Below are positions 12,124-26,584 of a DNA stretch of 64,000 nt, in pieces (position 1 is the first letter of the stretch; each line of letters opens with the position of its first letter). Source of the DNA: Ambrosia x helenae (taxonomy: Eukaryota; Streptophyta; Magnoliopsida; Asterales; Asteraceae); the NCBI GenBank assembly GCA_030844895.1, contig JAUTDX010000759.1, positions 1-64,000 of the forward strand, given 5' to 3'. The notes under the pieces are model-generated. The model was not told the origin of the DNA. It saw nothing but the letters and a program-made list of their open reading frames with translations, and did not search any database. The position numbers were made by a program, and so were the translations under genes.

Positions 12124-13254
12124 GCAAAGTAATTATATTTACATGAAAAATTATCTAAAAAATTCGTTTAAAATTTATTGATTTGGACTCTGATCGTGTG
12201 GTAACATTGCATCATGGTTGTTCCTTGGTAAAAAAAATGGCTTAGCTTTGTTGTAGTTTGAAGTATGTAATGCACTATATATAATAAATGTTGCAGTTAC
12301 TTTTATCTATATATTTATTCAGACTGAACAAATTAGTTTACCTGTTTAATTACCTAATGTAACAAACCAGAACTGTTAAGTCTATCGTCACGACCCGAAT
12401 AGATTTTAATTGCTAAACTCGAGATTCTGAAAAGTTATGATCGACTGTTAAGGCAATAAAAGTAGCCTTTAGCTTTCATCCTTTAGACTATAGTTGATGA
12501 AACTGTTACAACCATTGTAAATGCTAGAAAGATCTAATGACACAATGTTAACTCGTTGACGAAAATACATCCTAGCTGTTAGTTCGGGTAAGAAACTAGT
12601 ACAACTAAAGATGATCTTTATTTGTGTGGCTTACTAGTGGTTACTTGTAAACTTGTAAATTAAAAGTAGGTCCAAAACCAACACACGAAAGTGGATATTC
12701 AAAACAGTCCAGTTTTTGGTCAATGGGTCAAATAATCCAAAGCTGTCCAAGCCGATTTGGGCCCGAAATAAGTAAATATTATGCATGGTTAAGTCATAAG
12801 TGAAAAGTTTATCCAGACACAGTCCAGGCCCAAACCGGTTTCGGTTGTGTTTAAGTATTGAACACTTGCACTTTCAGTCTTCAGCATTAGCATCTAACTG
12901 TAAAAAAACAAGTATGCTTCAGTTTTGAACCAGCAAACATAACCATAATATACAGCCCAATAATTAAGCATCATTCCCAATAACTTGACAACTGACTAAA
13001 AAACATGGATACAAAAAACATTAACCAGTAGTAGCTTTGACTGCATTCTGATATGTGTTTGCTTGATTAAATATGCATTTACACACGGATTATGCATCTT
13101 GATTTCATGACAGAATACTTCTGTGCACTGTTTGATGCAATAGGTTTCTTCTAGAAGATTGTACAATGGTATTTTGTAACAAGCCTGTCAAATGGTCTCT
13201 TTATAAGATTAAAGAAATTTTCGATGATTATTATATGTGTTGTCCTCATATGTG
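12124..13254. other. Convergent intergenic region
   Basis: This separates the 3' ends of the sarcosine-oxidase-like and HUA2-like genes. AATAAA-like signals follow the first stop codon near 12280. No further gene or defined repeat is seen. Confidence 0.5.
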
Positions 13255-16200
13255 TCACCTTGGTCTCCAAAAGTTAGGAGCTGCAACAAAAAAGATGACA
13301 AGTTACAAGCCTTGCAAATCAAGATTCATAGGGCGTGTGGTAACAAGTTACAAGTCGAAATGTGTAACCTCTATTATGGGTCGAAATGGGTAATTTTAAA
13401 ATGGGTCAAATAGGTAGAGTTTACACGTTACATTTTCTTGTCCGTTCTTCTCGTAAATAACTACCGATGTATTAAAAATTTTAGAGACAAATGCACTGAC
13501 AAACTAGTCAAAATTTCGCATTTGAGATAATCTAATTTAACAAAATTACCAAAAAGAAGCAGGGAACAGTCAATGATATAAACTTCGGCAAAAAAAAATA
13601 ATAATAAATAAATAAAATAAAAAAATTGATTACCTAAAATAAAAAAAAATAACTTTCTCAAGTTTGTTACCTTGGTGAGCATTTTGCCCATATGAGTGTT
13701 GAAACTACATTAAAAATTTAAAATACCAATCTACTTCTTCTATAAAACAATTAAAGAGTTTGTATGCATTTGTAAACACACTTCAGATGGTGTTTGGAAA
13801 TTGGGATTGCTACAAGCAGAAGCAGCTTGATAGTTTTGTATATGATTATTAGTAACCGCTTATTTCACCCCAAGTTTATAGACATTTGCACTTATTTGAC
13901 AAGTTAAAGATAAAGTTGTAATCTTTGTTTCTACTTTCTACCAAGAATAGTCAGTTTGAAAACAACTTATCTCACCCTGAAATAACAGATACGCAAAAGA
14001 ACTTTTCTTCATGTACACTTAAAAGTGCATATCTGCTTTTAAACCGCGTTGTAACTTGTAAGCAGATAAGTTGTTTAAATAAGCGATCCCAAACACCCCT
14101 TAAATAATAAAAAAAAATCAAAAATACAAGAACAAGGGCAAACCTCTAGTAGTCATATGAACAGAGGCTTCGGGGTATGGTCTATGAGTTGCCATATCTC
14201 TATGATTTGGAGGTCTAACTGGATAATGCCAGGTGTTACTGGACATTGGAGGTTCACAATGTGGGCCTGCATACATATTGGGAGGATACTGTCCTCTGGG
14301 GCCATCAGGATGAAATGGACCTGTTAAAACCATGAAACATTAAAAAACACGAATAATCATAGCAAAATAATGTTTACAAAGCCATCCCAGTATTCAGAAG
14401 TTGTCACTAAGACCCGTTAAATACTAAAACAACTTTGAGGTCGGCCAACAATCAATTTAGTTTACTTTTTGCCCGAAAAAAGAAAAAAAAAAAGCTTGCT
14501 AAAAAATTGTGAACATCACAAAATGTCAAAATCCCCAAATTTATGGTTTTGTCGCTTCTGATGACAAAAATACCTTCAAGCTACTTAAATATGTTTTTGT
14601 CAATTCATCTAGAGTTCGCTTCAGACAAGTAGATTCACAGGCCATTTGTGTCGCATTTAAAAATCTAGGTTTAACTGAAGCTTCAAACTTTAAGTTCATT
14701 AGTCATTTTCCAACTTTCGAGCAATTTGTTTTTTCATCAATCGATATAACAAACTACAATGTGGGTCTTGTTTATGCTGATTCTTGGATAAAAAACAACG
14801 CTAAAATTACAAAAAAGACATAAATGACCCTCTAAATCTGCTCGAATATGCTTTGAAAATCTATTTAAAGTTAATCAGTAAAATTGAAGGGCATTCTGGC
14901 AACTTTACAGCTCTAAATGTGATGCAAGCTTTAAATCTAAAAGCAATTTGCTATTTAAAAAAGTCAAAGATTTTTTCAACCAGAACTAGCATAAACAAAA
15001 ACAAGATGATTTTGGTGGCCTTAATGAAAACTTTTCAAAACTTGGGTGGCAAATATATGCATTAACCCTAAAAACAATCATTGAACCACATAAAACCAAG
15101 ATCTTTACCAGAGAAGTGAGGGGGTTGAAATCGCCAGCTATCATCCTGTGGGTGTAAATGCATTCTGTCATGATCACTGTGAAAATTACCAGTATCTGTA
15201 CTGCTGACAAAATGAAATCCGCCAGGATATGAAGGAGGGGGAATTTCCCTAGACGATTGATCGGATTGAAAATACGAGAACTGAGATGAAGAGGCCGGGT
15301 GTGGCGGCCTTAAGTGCACGTTACTGGCGGCTTGAACAGGTGGACGAGAGACACCAAAAGAGCAAGAATTTGATGATTCGGGTACCTCAGAAGAATGGTA
15401 AGTAACTGATAAGGCAGCAGTCAATTGTTGTGAATCACCATTACAATTCTGCATTGTCAGGTGTCAAATAGATGTCAAATACACAACCAGCAGCCAAAAT
15501 TCAAGGTAAAGTTTGCAAAATGGGTGGATAAAAATAACTGTTCCCAAACAGGTGAAAATGGGCTTGGTTGGCTTCACCTGGAAACACTCTTTTGTTTAGA
15601 GACTAGAATATCCAGCTTTTCCATACACTTAAGTGTTAAATATGATAACAAAACTATAATTGAAGTGTATTTTTTTGAATGAAATGATTTAGAACGTTCT
15701 ATGCCTTAAAAACACTGTTTGGTTGACCCAAAAGATACCTGTTATGATGTCATTAAGAGATAAAAACACATCATGTTTCCTTTGTCAAGAAAAGGCAGGC
15801 TTGATGGTTGGGGTCTTGGGGGGTGGACCCATAACACATTTGGTCTAAATCTTATTAAATTTTTGTAAATATTTCGTATATGCTTTCCAAAACTTACAAA
15901 TTCAAGAACAACTTTTTGAACAAAAAAAGTTGAAAGGCTGTATGCCTTGTAAGTTATAAATACCATTTGGGCGAGTTTTCACCCGTTGAACCTATTTCGT
16001 TGTAAAATCATTTTGTTTACTTGTTTGCCCGGTTAGCCAAAAGCCACGTTGCAAAATTGCCACCTCTAGTTAAAAGCAATAATGAAAAATAAATATCAAA
16101 CCCACCTGGCTAGCTACATGAAGCTTGGCATCAGGAACGTTACCAATGGTGTCAGGCAATGAAAGAGGTGCAGAAACGGAGGTTGAAGGAGGAGGAAGGG

Positions 16201-19200
16201 TGTCCGGAAGTGGAGTAATTGTAACTGGTGATGGTGGAGGCGGGGGAAGGTTGGCAGGAGGAGGTGGTGGAGGCGGAGGAAGGACGGCGGGAGGAGGAAG
16301 TGGAGGAAGCGTAGCAGGAGGTGGAGGAAGGGTGGCGGGAGGAGGTGGGGGTAGAGGCACAGAAGCCTGAGGAGGAGGTGGTGGTGGTGGTGGAAAAGAA
16401 GCATGAGGTGGAGGAGACTTCGGCAGAGGCGGAGATGAAGGGGGCAAATCTTCCGGTAATGGAGCAAATGTTGTTGCAGATGAAGCTGGGGCGCCTCCGC
16501 AGCTTTTGCCACAAGGGCAGTAACTGTGACTTCACCTTCACAAATAGGGGCCACATCTTCCATTTCAAGTTCACCATCAACATCCTCCAATACATGGGTA
16601 TGCTTCTCTGCTGAAGGTGTAGGAACCTTGTCACCTTCATCACAAATCTCAGGATCTCTTTCAGGAGTGACAGCCTCAAAACCCTCTGCATCAGAATCAC
16701 TTTCTTCTTTTTCATCTTTCAACATTGTTGGCATACAGAAACCAGATAATTGCATACTTGAATTGCTAAATGCCAATAATACAATTAAAAAGAAGTTATG
16801 TATTGATATATCTAATTATTTAGAAAAAAAAATATTAACAGTAATAATACTAATAGTAATAATTTAATACCTTCCATATTCATCAACTAGCATGCCCTCA
16901 ACATCCCTAACCGGATCATCAAAGGCCCGTTCATTCCTAAAGGGCCGGCGAGAATTATTGATTCTAGAAGACAAATTATTAAGGGAATCAAGCTCACGAA
17001 TATGGTGACGGATCATTGGTTCTGGAAGGATCTTTCTTTCTTGCCACAGCTTCAAAACCTACCCAAAAATATAAATATAAAATTAGAAAGTTCTGCAATA
17101 CCTGTTGAGAACTTGAGATGAGTCGGACAAGACGATTAAAATATAAGCCAGTGCAACAAACTGCCCCGTCATATGATGAGGATGATAACAACAGCAATAA
17201 TAATTATAATAACAAAAGCAATACGAATAGTAGAGTACAATATCTAAAAAAACTTGCCTTTAAGCACTGCCTACGATTTTCAAGAGCACTACTCCCTGGA
17301 GGAGCAGCAGCCAACAATAACCGTGGTAGCACCGCTTGAAGAGCTGAAGGATACAAACCGCCCACATCACCTGAAACTCAAATTATTGCATCACTTTTAG
17401 AAAACAATGTGGAAAAATAACATTATAAAGACAGAAAATATGCATGAAATAAAAACAAGACAACAACCTCACATTTTTTCTCAATTTTTGCAGGAAACTT
17501 TGAGTTAGGCGCAAAATAAAAACCAAGTTACATTTCATTATTCATTTTAGAAACCAAATTTACACTAAATTACCATTGCAGGACCAAATAACGTGTTCAA
17601 CCACTGGCAGGTAAATTTTACGTTATTTTTTTTTAACTTATGTGGCCTCTGATATAGTGACATGACATTTAATAATTACTTTTAAAGCTACAACTTTAAC
17701 AAATATATCATTTTTATAACTTTATCAGTTATAAAACATTTAATTGTTTTTCACATAGTTTTTTTTTTTTTTTTTTTTTTGCATATGTGGCATGGCATCA
17801 ACCAGTGCAGCATCAGCAATTTACAGATAAAATCAGTTGCAATGAGATTGACTGCTAAAACCAGTAATTAGTTCGCATATTGCACTCTACTGTGTACTTG
17901 GTTAAAGTTGCTAAAACCATTTATAAGTACTTTGTCTCCGTTCAAAAAAAAAGTACTTTGTCTGATTGGATGTTGTTTGCTCAGATCACGGAAAAAGCGT
18001 CTAACATTTTGCGCAAATCCACCCATAATAAAGATAGCAAACGTGACGTTACTTACCTCTAAGCCCTCGAGAACACTGAGCAATAGAATCCACAAGAAAG
18101 AATAAGTCTACCCGTTTATGTAAACTTGATTCAGCTTCCAAACTGCGAACAATAGTCTCCACCACCTACATTCAAAACAATTGCTTGTAAATTACCAAAA
18201 ACAATATTCTACAGCAAATCGAAATAATCAAAATATTCATAAAAAGCATTTAGAAGGTTAAATGCCGTAACATAGACTTTTAGCAACTTTCGAATTGTCC
18301 ACTTTATAGTAATTTTTCATTAACCTGTTTGAGATGAAATACAAACCAAAACGACCAATCATAAAGTAAATGGGTCAAATTTCCGTATGTAGCCATTTAG
18401 AACTTAACAAAGAAAACTCTCATTCTGGCTTGCAATGTAATTATAATGTAATTATTTTTGCAAACAGCTTAAATTTTAGTTGATGTATCATGTCAAAGAC
18501 ACCAAACTTCCATTTTCACAAACTAAAATACAGGCCTTCGCATGTGCAATGTGAGAATGTAACATGAGAAAGTAATGGCTCTTAAAAGACCCATGCCATA
18601 TATTCAAATCCTAAAACAATTGTTCGAACACACACACACAAAAAAAGTATAAGATATGCCCATTTAACACATTTAGGATACCAATTGACCTAAAACTAGC
18701 AAAAAATTAATGATAAAGTCAATCAAAGGTAAAACAGGAAGAAGAATAAATGGCATCTAAGAGTAAATTCCAAACATCGTCCCAGCAGTTTGACAGAAAC
18801 TACAGACTGTCCCTAGACTTCATGTATTACGCTCGACATCCCTTGTCTTCTTCAACTTTAAATATTTTTATATAAGAGAAAATGATTGGCATGCTTAATT
18901 CATATACCTAATTGTACATCAGACAAAGATTTGAGACATATGCGAAGGAAATTGTCAATGCTATGTGTCAAGACAATGACCGGACTAGCACTCCAGTCAA
19001 TAACTATTTTTTAAACCAACTATATAAAGCTCAAGACACAAACTTAAAATTAATAACGTCTTACATCTTGCTGAAACCAAAGCCTAACATTAAACATAAA
19101 TTCATAATCAAACCCAAGAATCTTCTTTGTCCATGAGTTCTACTAAAACACAGCCACAAAGTTACTCTCATAAATACCTATTTTTGAATCTTCTTTGTCC

Positions 19201-22200
19201 ATGAGTTCTACTAAAACACAGCCACAAAGTTACTCTCATAAATACCTATAATTTGGAGTAAATACAAAAACGTATAGAGATGATACCTTGACAGCAATGC
19301 CAAATTTAGCACAGTCGATGGCAATACGAGTAGCCCGATCAATGCTTTTTTTGGTCCGACTTAGTGCCCCGAGACTTGCCTCAAAGGAAGCTAAAGCAGC
19401 GTTTGCTTCTGAGATGGTGCTCCATTTGTTGCTATTGTGTTCTGCTTTTTCTTGCACATTGGGACTAGAACAGCCACTGTTTTCAAGTAAATTACTATTA
19501 TATGATGTGGATATGGTGAGGCAAATTGAAGTATTATTGGGCGGTGAGGCTCGTGACACATCAGCTGAGTCTAACAGCTCAGTCAGAAGGGAGGGTGTCC
19601 GAGTACCTGACACACTTTTATGGCTCATGTCATCTTCAGAGATATGAGTTGAATTTAACAGTTCAGAATCCGGGTCAACAGTCAACTCTTTCACACTAGT
19701 ATGAGATGGAGAGTCGTCTACTTCCATCATTGACATTTTGGTTTCTTCGTCATCTTCAACTCTATTACAGAAGCTAATCCCAACAATTAAGTTAATAAAG
19801 ACTGGATGCAACCAGAACAACAAATATGAGAAGTGACAGAAAAGAACTAGCTGACCACTATACTGAGGTGGACATCTAATCCTGTTTGTACGAAAATGCG
19901 TCAAATCCCGATTGTATGGTAGTGGATCAAACAAGTAAAACACCCCCCCCCCCCCTCCCACACACACACACACGAAAGGAAAAAGGTCAAAGTGGTCAAA
20001 CGGGTCAAAATCACCCAAAAAGTACACAAATGCTTATGGTGTCCTAAAACGCTTATTTCAAAACAAAACTATTAAATTACTTTAGTGATATGGTCAGTCC
20101 AATCTGCCGGACCTGTTTTGATCCGTTAATCAACATGCCAATTTTGACCTATTTTAACACCTCTTTAACACTCTTATTAAACATATTGCATTAGATGTGT
20201 ATTAACTTACATTGCATTATCGTTGGCAGCATCTTGAACTGGATGGTCTACAATATTGCAGCTTTTTTGGGGAAAAGACGGCAACAAAGTGACATCATCA
20301 TGCGAAACAATTCCATTTTCCGGATTACTTGAAACAGGATCTGAACTCAACACTGAGCCAGAAACATCAGAAGGATCTTTTTTTAACTCAGGGGAAGACT
20401 CTTTCTTCTCAAGATCATCTGATGAAGATTTTGGGCTTCCTGGACCCGCAACTGTTTCAACCGCTTCAGTAAAAGAATCCAGCATAACATAATCTTTAAC
20501 ATCAGCAACTTCAATTGGCTTTTGTTCTGGGCTACTAGTTGTAGAAGGCTGACTGCACGTGTCAATCCCATCAATAGTCTCATTCTCTTCAACTGGTGAA
20601 GATAAATTGCTACTGCTATCATCTGCGCCTTTACTCTCCAGATTTCCATTAATAACTGTCTTCATGGTAGATGGCCCACCAGGAGAACCTTGCTTATCTT
20701 CTGCCACATAAGCAGACATAGCTTCAAGAGCCCGATGTAGCCGTTTGGATGGTGGTAAAGCAGCTTCATCGTCCACAAAACAACCAAAATGTTTATTATT
20801 ATTATTATTATTAGCTTCCTGTGAGGGCAATTTATTAACACTACAATTGTGCAAAGTAGAACAGGGTTCTAATCCTTTCCGGGCTGTATCTTCTGCATCA
20901 ATCGAGACTCCACAGTCGTGGCCTGGTTTACTAACGGTTTCTATGGTTCGACCCATTCGAACCCGAGCCCGTTTAACTAAAGGCAGATGTTCATCACCAT
21001 CTTCCTTGGAATACTTTCCAATGGTTTCTTCAATAACAGAGTTCTGAGTGGATTCGGTTTTATTTATTTTGTCAACTTTATCACAGAATTCACGTTTTCT
21101 ACTAGGCTTTCTTTTCTTCTTAGTAATTACAGCTTTATTTTGAAATTTAAGTGTCTGACTTAACTGCTTATCATACTCATTTTCCATTACCTTGTTATAA
21201 TCAGATTGTACACAATTTCCCTCATTTAAATTCTTGGTATCAGAATCAACAGTCACAATTTCAGACCCGTTTTCTTCTGGACTTGCATTTGAACCCAGTC
21301 CATCAGATGAACCGGGTGATGTCCCAACCCTTTTTGTCCTCTTTTGTGGCACGTCTCGCGATAAGCTCAATGAATTACCATTATTCAGCACAGCATCTTC
21401 TCTTACCAAACTTCTTAACCTTCGAGCAGAAGGTACCTGAGTACCAGAATATTTCTTTCTGGAGTATGTTGTCGGTAAAGGTGCTTTCTTTACCGCCAAA
21501 TTACCATTATACCACTCAGACGTTATTTTGTCATCTTGTACCAGCAAAGCATCACCTTCACTATTAGGTTCTAAAGATTCTGAGATTTTTGGGCACGAAT
21601 CAACAGTAGGTGTGTCAGCCTCGTCCTTTGACCCTGAGCTGGGGACTTCGGACTTGATCCCATTTGTTGAAGCAACTTGACCAATTATATCATTAGCGTT
21701 ATTATCTTGCTCATGTTTTTTTAATTCCTCATAACTATCAATAATTTCCCTAACAGCACGACGAAAGTCGGCACCTTTACCATGACGTTTATTCAAAAGA
21801 GATACTTTTTTCTCTTCAGTAAAAGCTTCAACATCAGCTGGATTGCAGAATGCTCTGCAGAGAGAGATAAATTTTATTGATTAGTTCACCAAATACCAGA
21901 AGTAACCACAATATGAAAGCAATACCAAGCCAAGGGCAAACATGATAAACGTGTCATATTAGGCAGGTTGGGAAAGTGGTCAAATAATTGGGCAGAAAAA
22001 ACCTAAAACACATTTTATCCAAACTCCAAAGTCATAAAAATATTTAATATATAATCAGTGCCAAATATGATTGCGAAAAATATACTGTTTCAGTGTAAGC
22101 TAAATTCTTGAATGAAGTAATGTTACTTGGAGGTTTTATGCATTATAAATACACTTAGGGTAACTTTTATCCCATTCTACTCAATTGATCTATTCCCTTC

Positions 22201-25200
22201 TTAGCTATTCTTCTGGTTTGCTTGATACTCTAATAAAGATGAAACAGAACCTGAATCAACTAATTCAAAAGTAAATAGGTCGAAATTGCCACCTCTCAAC
22301 AGGTAAAAAATGGCAACTAAGCAATGCAAGCGGTTGCAATAAGCTACAAAAGCCCACCAGTTTGAATAATCAGTTTAATTATATACTTGATGCACTCACA
22401 TGATCGCATCGCAACTCAAAAGGCGGGCTTTAAACCAGGAATGAGATTACCTAATCACCCATTCCTTTAACCTAGTTTGAAAGACTTCTAACCCTGTCTC
22501 ACACGACTTATATCCTTTTATCACAAGAAAATCTTATTTGATCACTTTATCCATTAACTTCTATTATTTCAAGCCCTTTATCAGTTGATTATCTAATTAT
22601 TACAACTTCAAAACGCAAAAGCATGCTCAAACATTATCATCTGTCTACAGCATGTTTCAGTACACCGGTCAACTGATATAGATATCAAATAATCACTTTC
22701 TAAATATATATCCTAAGATTAAATGGAGCCTTAGACCGTTTCTTATTTCACAATAAATTAAACATTATAACTTATTGTAATCATGTGATCATTGTCAGGT
22801 AATCAAAATGAACTCACTTGCACAAATAATTGTGTCTCTGATTTGGAATCGACACAAATAAAAGTATTCAAATAGATGTGTGTCCTTTTGAAATTAACAT
22901 ATATTCACATGTCGAACATGCAAACAATCTGAACAGAGCAAGTAACATCACGCTTGAATAACTACATACTAATGTGTCGATAGTAGAGTTCACTTGATAG
23001 TTGCTAAGAGTCCAGTCCAGGATGCAATTTGTATATACTACAAAAGATCAAGTTCAAATAATATGTTCGTACAAGCAAGACGTGCATAAAAAAAAACACA
23101 GATATTTCAAGGTTTTGCTTCGGCACAACTTACTATATTCTCATGTTTGAAGACAAAAGAAGTGAAAAGAAAGGAGAGAGGGGGAGAAATAAATACATAC
23201 ACACGCACATGTATATAAATATTTCGCTGACTCAACTTAAAAATATAATACATCTCATCATCCAACATGAAAACTTTCTAAGATGTTCAAAAATTAAAAC
23301 ACTACCTAGGTTTGCCTTCTTGCAAAGAATGCACCTTGACAATTATCTTTTAAAGTTGAACTTCAAGGCCTTGAGGCCGAGGCAATTGAATTATCATTTT
23401 AAAACTAGGTAAAAACTAAAAATAAGGCTTCTATATCACTTATCATTGCATGAAAAGCAATGTCGGTATTGAAAATCAATTATTTCAGTTCAAAGTAATA
23501 ATAATAATAATAATAAATTAATAATAATAATAACAATACCCACAAAGATAGTGAAAATGCAATGTCAATATTGAAAATTTATTATTTTGCCTTATCGATT
23601 TAATGTCACTGTCTTGATTTCATCTAGGCGCCTAGACCTAGCCTCATGGGCCTTTGACAACAATAATATTGTATTACATTCCACATCTATGGGTCAGTGC
23701 CCTACCACTGTTTGTCCCTTGTGATTGTGATTCCCTTAAACATCAAAAGAGATTATAAGTGATACACTGATACCCACATTTAGGTTCATTAATGTGAGTT
23801 GCAACTGTAAGCCTAAGTAGTTGCTTCGAATTTACTACAATTTTCAAACAAAAATAGTAACTTAACAGTTGTGAAGATATTGGATATTAAATATGAGGAA
23901 CTCAGTGGAGTTAAAAGCATCATGACATAATGTTCATAAGAACCAAATTGGTATAAGATTATAGATGAAACAAATAAAGAATTAATAGATATCAAGGATA
24001 ATTTTATAAACCAAGGGTCTCCCTGGAAGCATCCTCTATCCTTTGAGATAAAGGTATGCCTTGCCTACCCCACCCTCCCTAAACCCTACCAATAGCTTTG
24101 CTAAGGGTGAGATTTTACCGGGTATGGTTGTTTTTTGTTGTTGAGAGGTCGGTTAGCTCTCCCACGATTTACATCTCCCCAATGATATCAAAATCGCTGA
24201 TCAAAGTATGCATGACAATAATTACAACCCTAAAGCCATGTTCTTATAGATTAAAAATACAACTATCCTAGTATAACTCTAATCCATAATGTTTTTCTAA
24301 AATAAAGCATCTCTTCTCTTAAATAACAAAACTTACCTAATAACAAATAAAACGATATTAAAAACAAACCAAATAAAAAACCATTAATATTATCTCAATG
24401 GCATGCTACGAGTCAAGTTAATAGACCTGAATTTGAAAAGACAACCACTAACAAAGCTATCATAGTCAATAAAACATAAGAGTTGTGGTATATAAAAATC
24501 AACATAAGTATCATATAGAACAGCAACTCAAAACTCATTTAGTAAATTCCTTTGAAAAAGCAGCATCTTTGTCAAATAACAAATCTTCACTGCTGCACTT
24601 GTAAGGCATAAGCATCATCAAAACTTATGAAAACAAAAACTTGTAAGCATCATCAAAGCTAATTGGTCCACTCATAGTGCCTAAGTAGCTACATACCACT
24701 TACCTAAAAGGAATTCAGCAAGCATATTATTAAAGAACTTTTAGTGGGTAGATAATGTATCTCTCAACCCAGCCTATTACTTATGGTCTATTCTTGTGAA
24801 AACAAAGCATCAACAATAAAAAAACTTGTAAGGGATGCAGCCTGAGATCAACATCAACATTCAACAATATACCTAAAATAACCAAATAAACTCCCAAAAG
24901 GTAAACTCACATTTGTTGTGTTCCAAAGAAAAAGACTAAAACTTTCTTCCAGTCAACAGAGTACCCCCACTTTTCCGGCTCACTAACCTGCAATCAAAGA
25001 TACGAAATTACAATATGCACTAGTTTCATAATCCTAAAATCAATAACAAGAAATTACAAGACACCAAGCATATCAATTTCCAGATAAATCTACAAACCAT
25101 GCTATATAAAAATACCCCCTTTAATACCAATACAACATTTTTTTGTTGCAAATATAACATCGTTAGCCCGTTACTCTAAAAAAACCAAATCTTTACCATC

Positions 25201-25541
25201 CATAGTTATAATAAATTCAAAGAACAAGTACACGAATGTACCAATTCGAATGCGCCAAAACAAATAACAGTTTATTATCATTTATTAACAACTCATTCAA
25301 TTAACACTAACAGTATAACACATAAATCAAAAGGCATCAAAAACTAACGCATAATCTACTCTACAATTAATACATCAGCCGACTAAACCAATAAACACCA
25401 ACTCTACAAGATTCATACCATAGCAGGCCAAGCAGGAAAGCCTTTCATCTTAGCAAGAACAAGATCACCAACCTTCCACTTCCTGCAAGCCGCGGCAGTT
25501 GCCGCGGCTTTACCGGCACCTCTTCTCCGGCTCGGCGCCAT
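13255..25541 (-). CDS. HUA2: HUA2-like protein (ENHANCER OF AG-4) with PWWP and CID domains, one frameshift
   Basis: Plant nuclear factor; in Arabidopsis HUA2 acts in flowering time and AGAMOUS pre-mRNA processing. Coding exons as read: 25541-25419, 24987-24911, 21854-20211, 19761-19287, 18165-18057, 17370-17258, 17058-16871, 16765-16106, 15448-15109, 14320-14144, 13280-13255. The PWWP domain (residues ~20-105) contains GDLVLAKMKGFPAWPAM and GTQQIAFCNPADVEAF. A long acidic, serine-rich region follows. The CID/RPR domain has VDLFFLVDSIAQCSRG and ILPEPMIRHHIRELD. The tail is proline-rich and ends NFWRPR. Exon 8 lacks one base near 16491-16498 relative to the frame of the proline tail and all later exons. 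Allowing for it, about 1310 residues result, near the family's ~1390. Intron 6 has a GC donor. Intron 2 is 3.1 kb and holds a SINE. Confidence 0.88.
13786..14098. mobile_element. Tourist-like MITE in the last HUA2-like intron
   Basis: The left end GATGGTGTTTGG and the complement of the right end GGGGTGTTTGG form imperfect inverted repeats. The flanks TCA and TTA resemble a 3-bp duplication with one change. No coding capacity. Confidence 0.45.
19118..19250. repeat. Tandem duplication of a ~68-bp unit in a HUA2-like intron
   Basis: Two head-to-tail copies of a unit beginning GAATCTTCTTTGTCCATGAG and ending CTCATAAATACCTAT are virtually identical. The second copy ends about 35 bases from the donor of exon 4. 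Confidence 0.9.
24011..24143 (+). mobile_element. Au-type SINE in HUA2-like intron 2
   Basis: The copy starts GGGTCTCCCTGGAAGC, passes through GCCTACCCCACCCTCCC and ATAGCTTTGC, and ends in TTGTTGTTG. It is a diverged relative of the copy at 5376-5520, in the other orientation. Confidence 0.7.
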
Positions 25542-26528
25542 ACCAAAACAACACAATCAACCTACCTACCTACTGCCCCCAATCAATCAAATCACAACCA
25601 TACATATGCTACAAAACCATAAACGATTAAAATTATTATTCCCTAAGGTTTGCTAACAACTAACAGTATAAACAAACGCATTGATGAGATAAATTAGGAA
25701 CAAAACAAGAGTTTTAAACACTGAATTTGTATTATACACCTAATTAGTGACGGTAAAAATACGATTATTAGAACATAAAAAAGGAATAATTTAAACTGTT
25801 TTATGATACAATGAAACCCTAGAATTATTATTAATAATATTATAGGGGGGTGTTTGTGTGGGTTCTGTTGAAGAGAGGGTTAATCACATATGGAAACTGG
25901 AGACAGATATGAATTTGGTGTAGATGAGGGGTGAGTGCTATTGTGCGCCGGGGTGAGTGGGTTGGGCTAACGTGAGCTGGTTGTGATGAGGTATGGATAT
26001 GGGTGCAAAGAGCACGTGGCCTACCGACTCGTCGTCATCGGTCGTTTAGAATGATTGTGGACTCCGGATAAAGTGCGCGCAGTCCGGAAGATTTGTGTGG
26101 GCCTGGGGTTATTATGAGCTGTTTCTGATAGGGTTGTAGGTTGAGGGCCCATTTGGGTTTAAAAAAATATACAGTATTAATTGTCATTATCTTATTTTCT
26201 TTAATCGATTTGATTGATTAATTATATTAAATCCTATTCTTAACGGCGCACTTTACACGTCACACGCTTGCATCACTGCGAGAGAGCCGTCTTGTTTTTT
26301 TGAAGGTTGGTTTGAACATAATAGTTTAGGTTCGAATGCCTCACGGTTAGGGTCAAGTGTGTCCAACAGGTAAGGTTCGGAGCAATTGGTGACGTCAGCA
26401 GTAGCTTATGATGATATGGTCATGTTCGTGAAGATGAACTATGTTGTGCATCAGTTTTGTTTACAGTTAACTTAGTTAGGGAAGAAAGTGTATTTGATGG
26501 AGGACCACATGGTTGTATCTATAACTTA
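25542..26528. other. 5' flank of the HUA2-like gene
   Basis: No gene is seen. The stretch next to the HUA2-like start is pyrimidine-rich on its coding strand, as expected for a 5' UTR. The rest has no repeat I can define. Confidence 0.4.
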
Positions 26529-26584
26529 GGGGTTGTTTGGTAGCCTATGAATAGTTATTAACAGGCTACCACTTAATGGTTCGT

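Noticed and set aside
14509..14823. 104-codon plus-strand frame
   Set aside because: It lies in a HUA2-like intron and has no recognisable similarity, so it is likely chance.
16125..16370. Plus-strand Gly-rich frame resembling a glycine-rich protein
   Set aside because: It is the complement of the proline-rich exon of the HUA2-like gene.
16499..16532. Tiny intron explaining the HUA2-like frameshift
   Set aside because: The only GT-AG pair in place would give an intron of about 33 bases, below the plant minimum of about 60, and would remove conserved codons.
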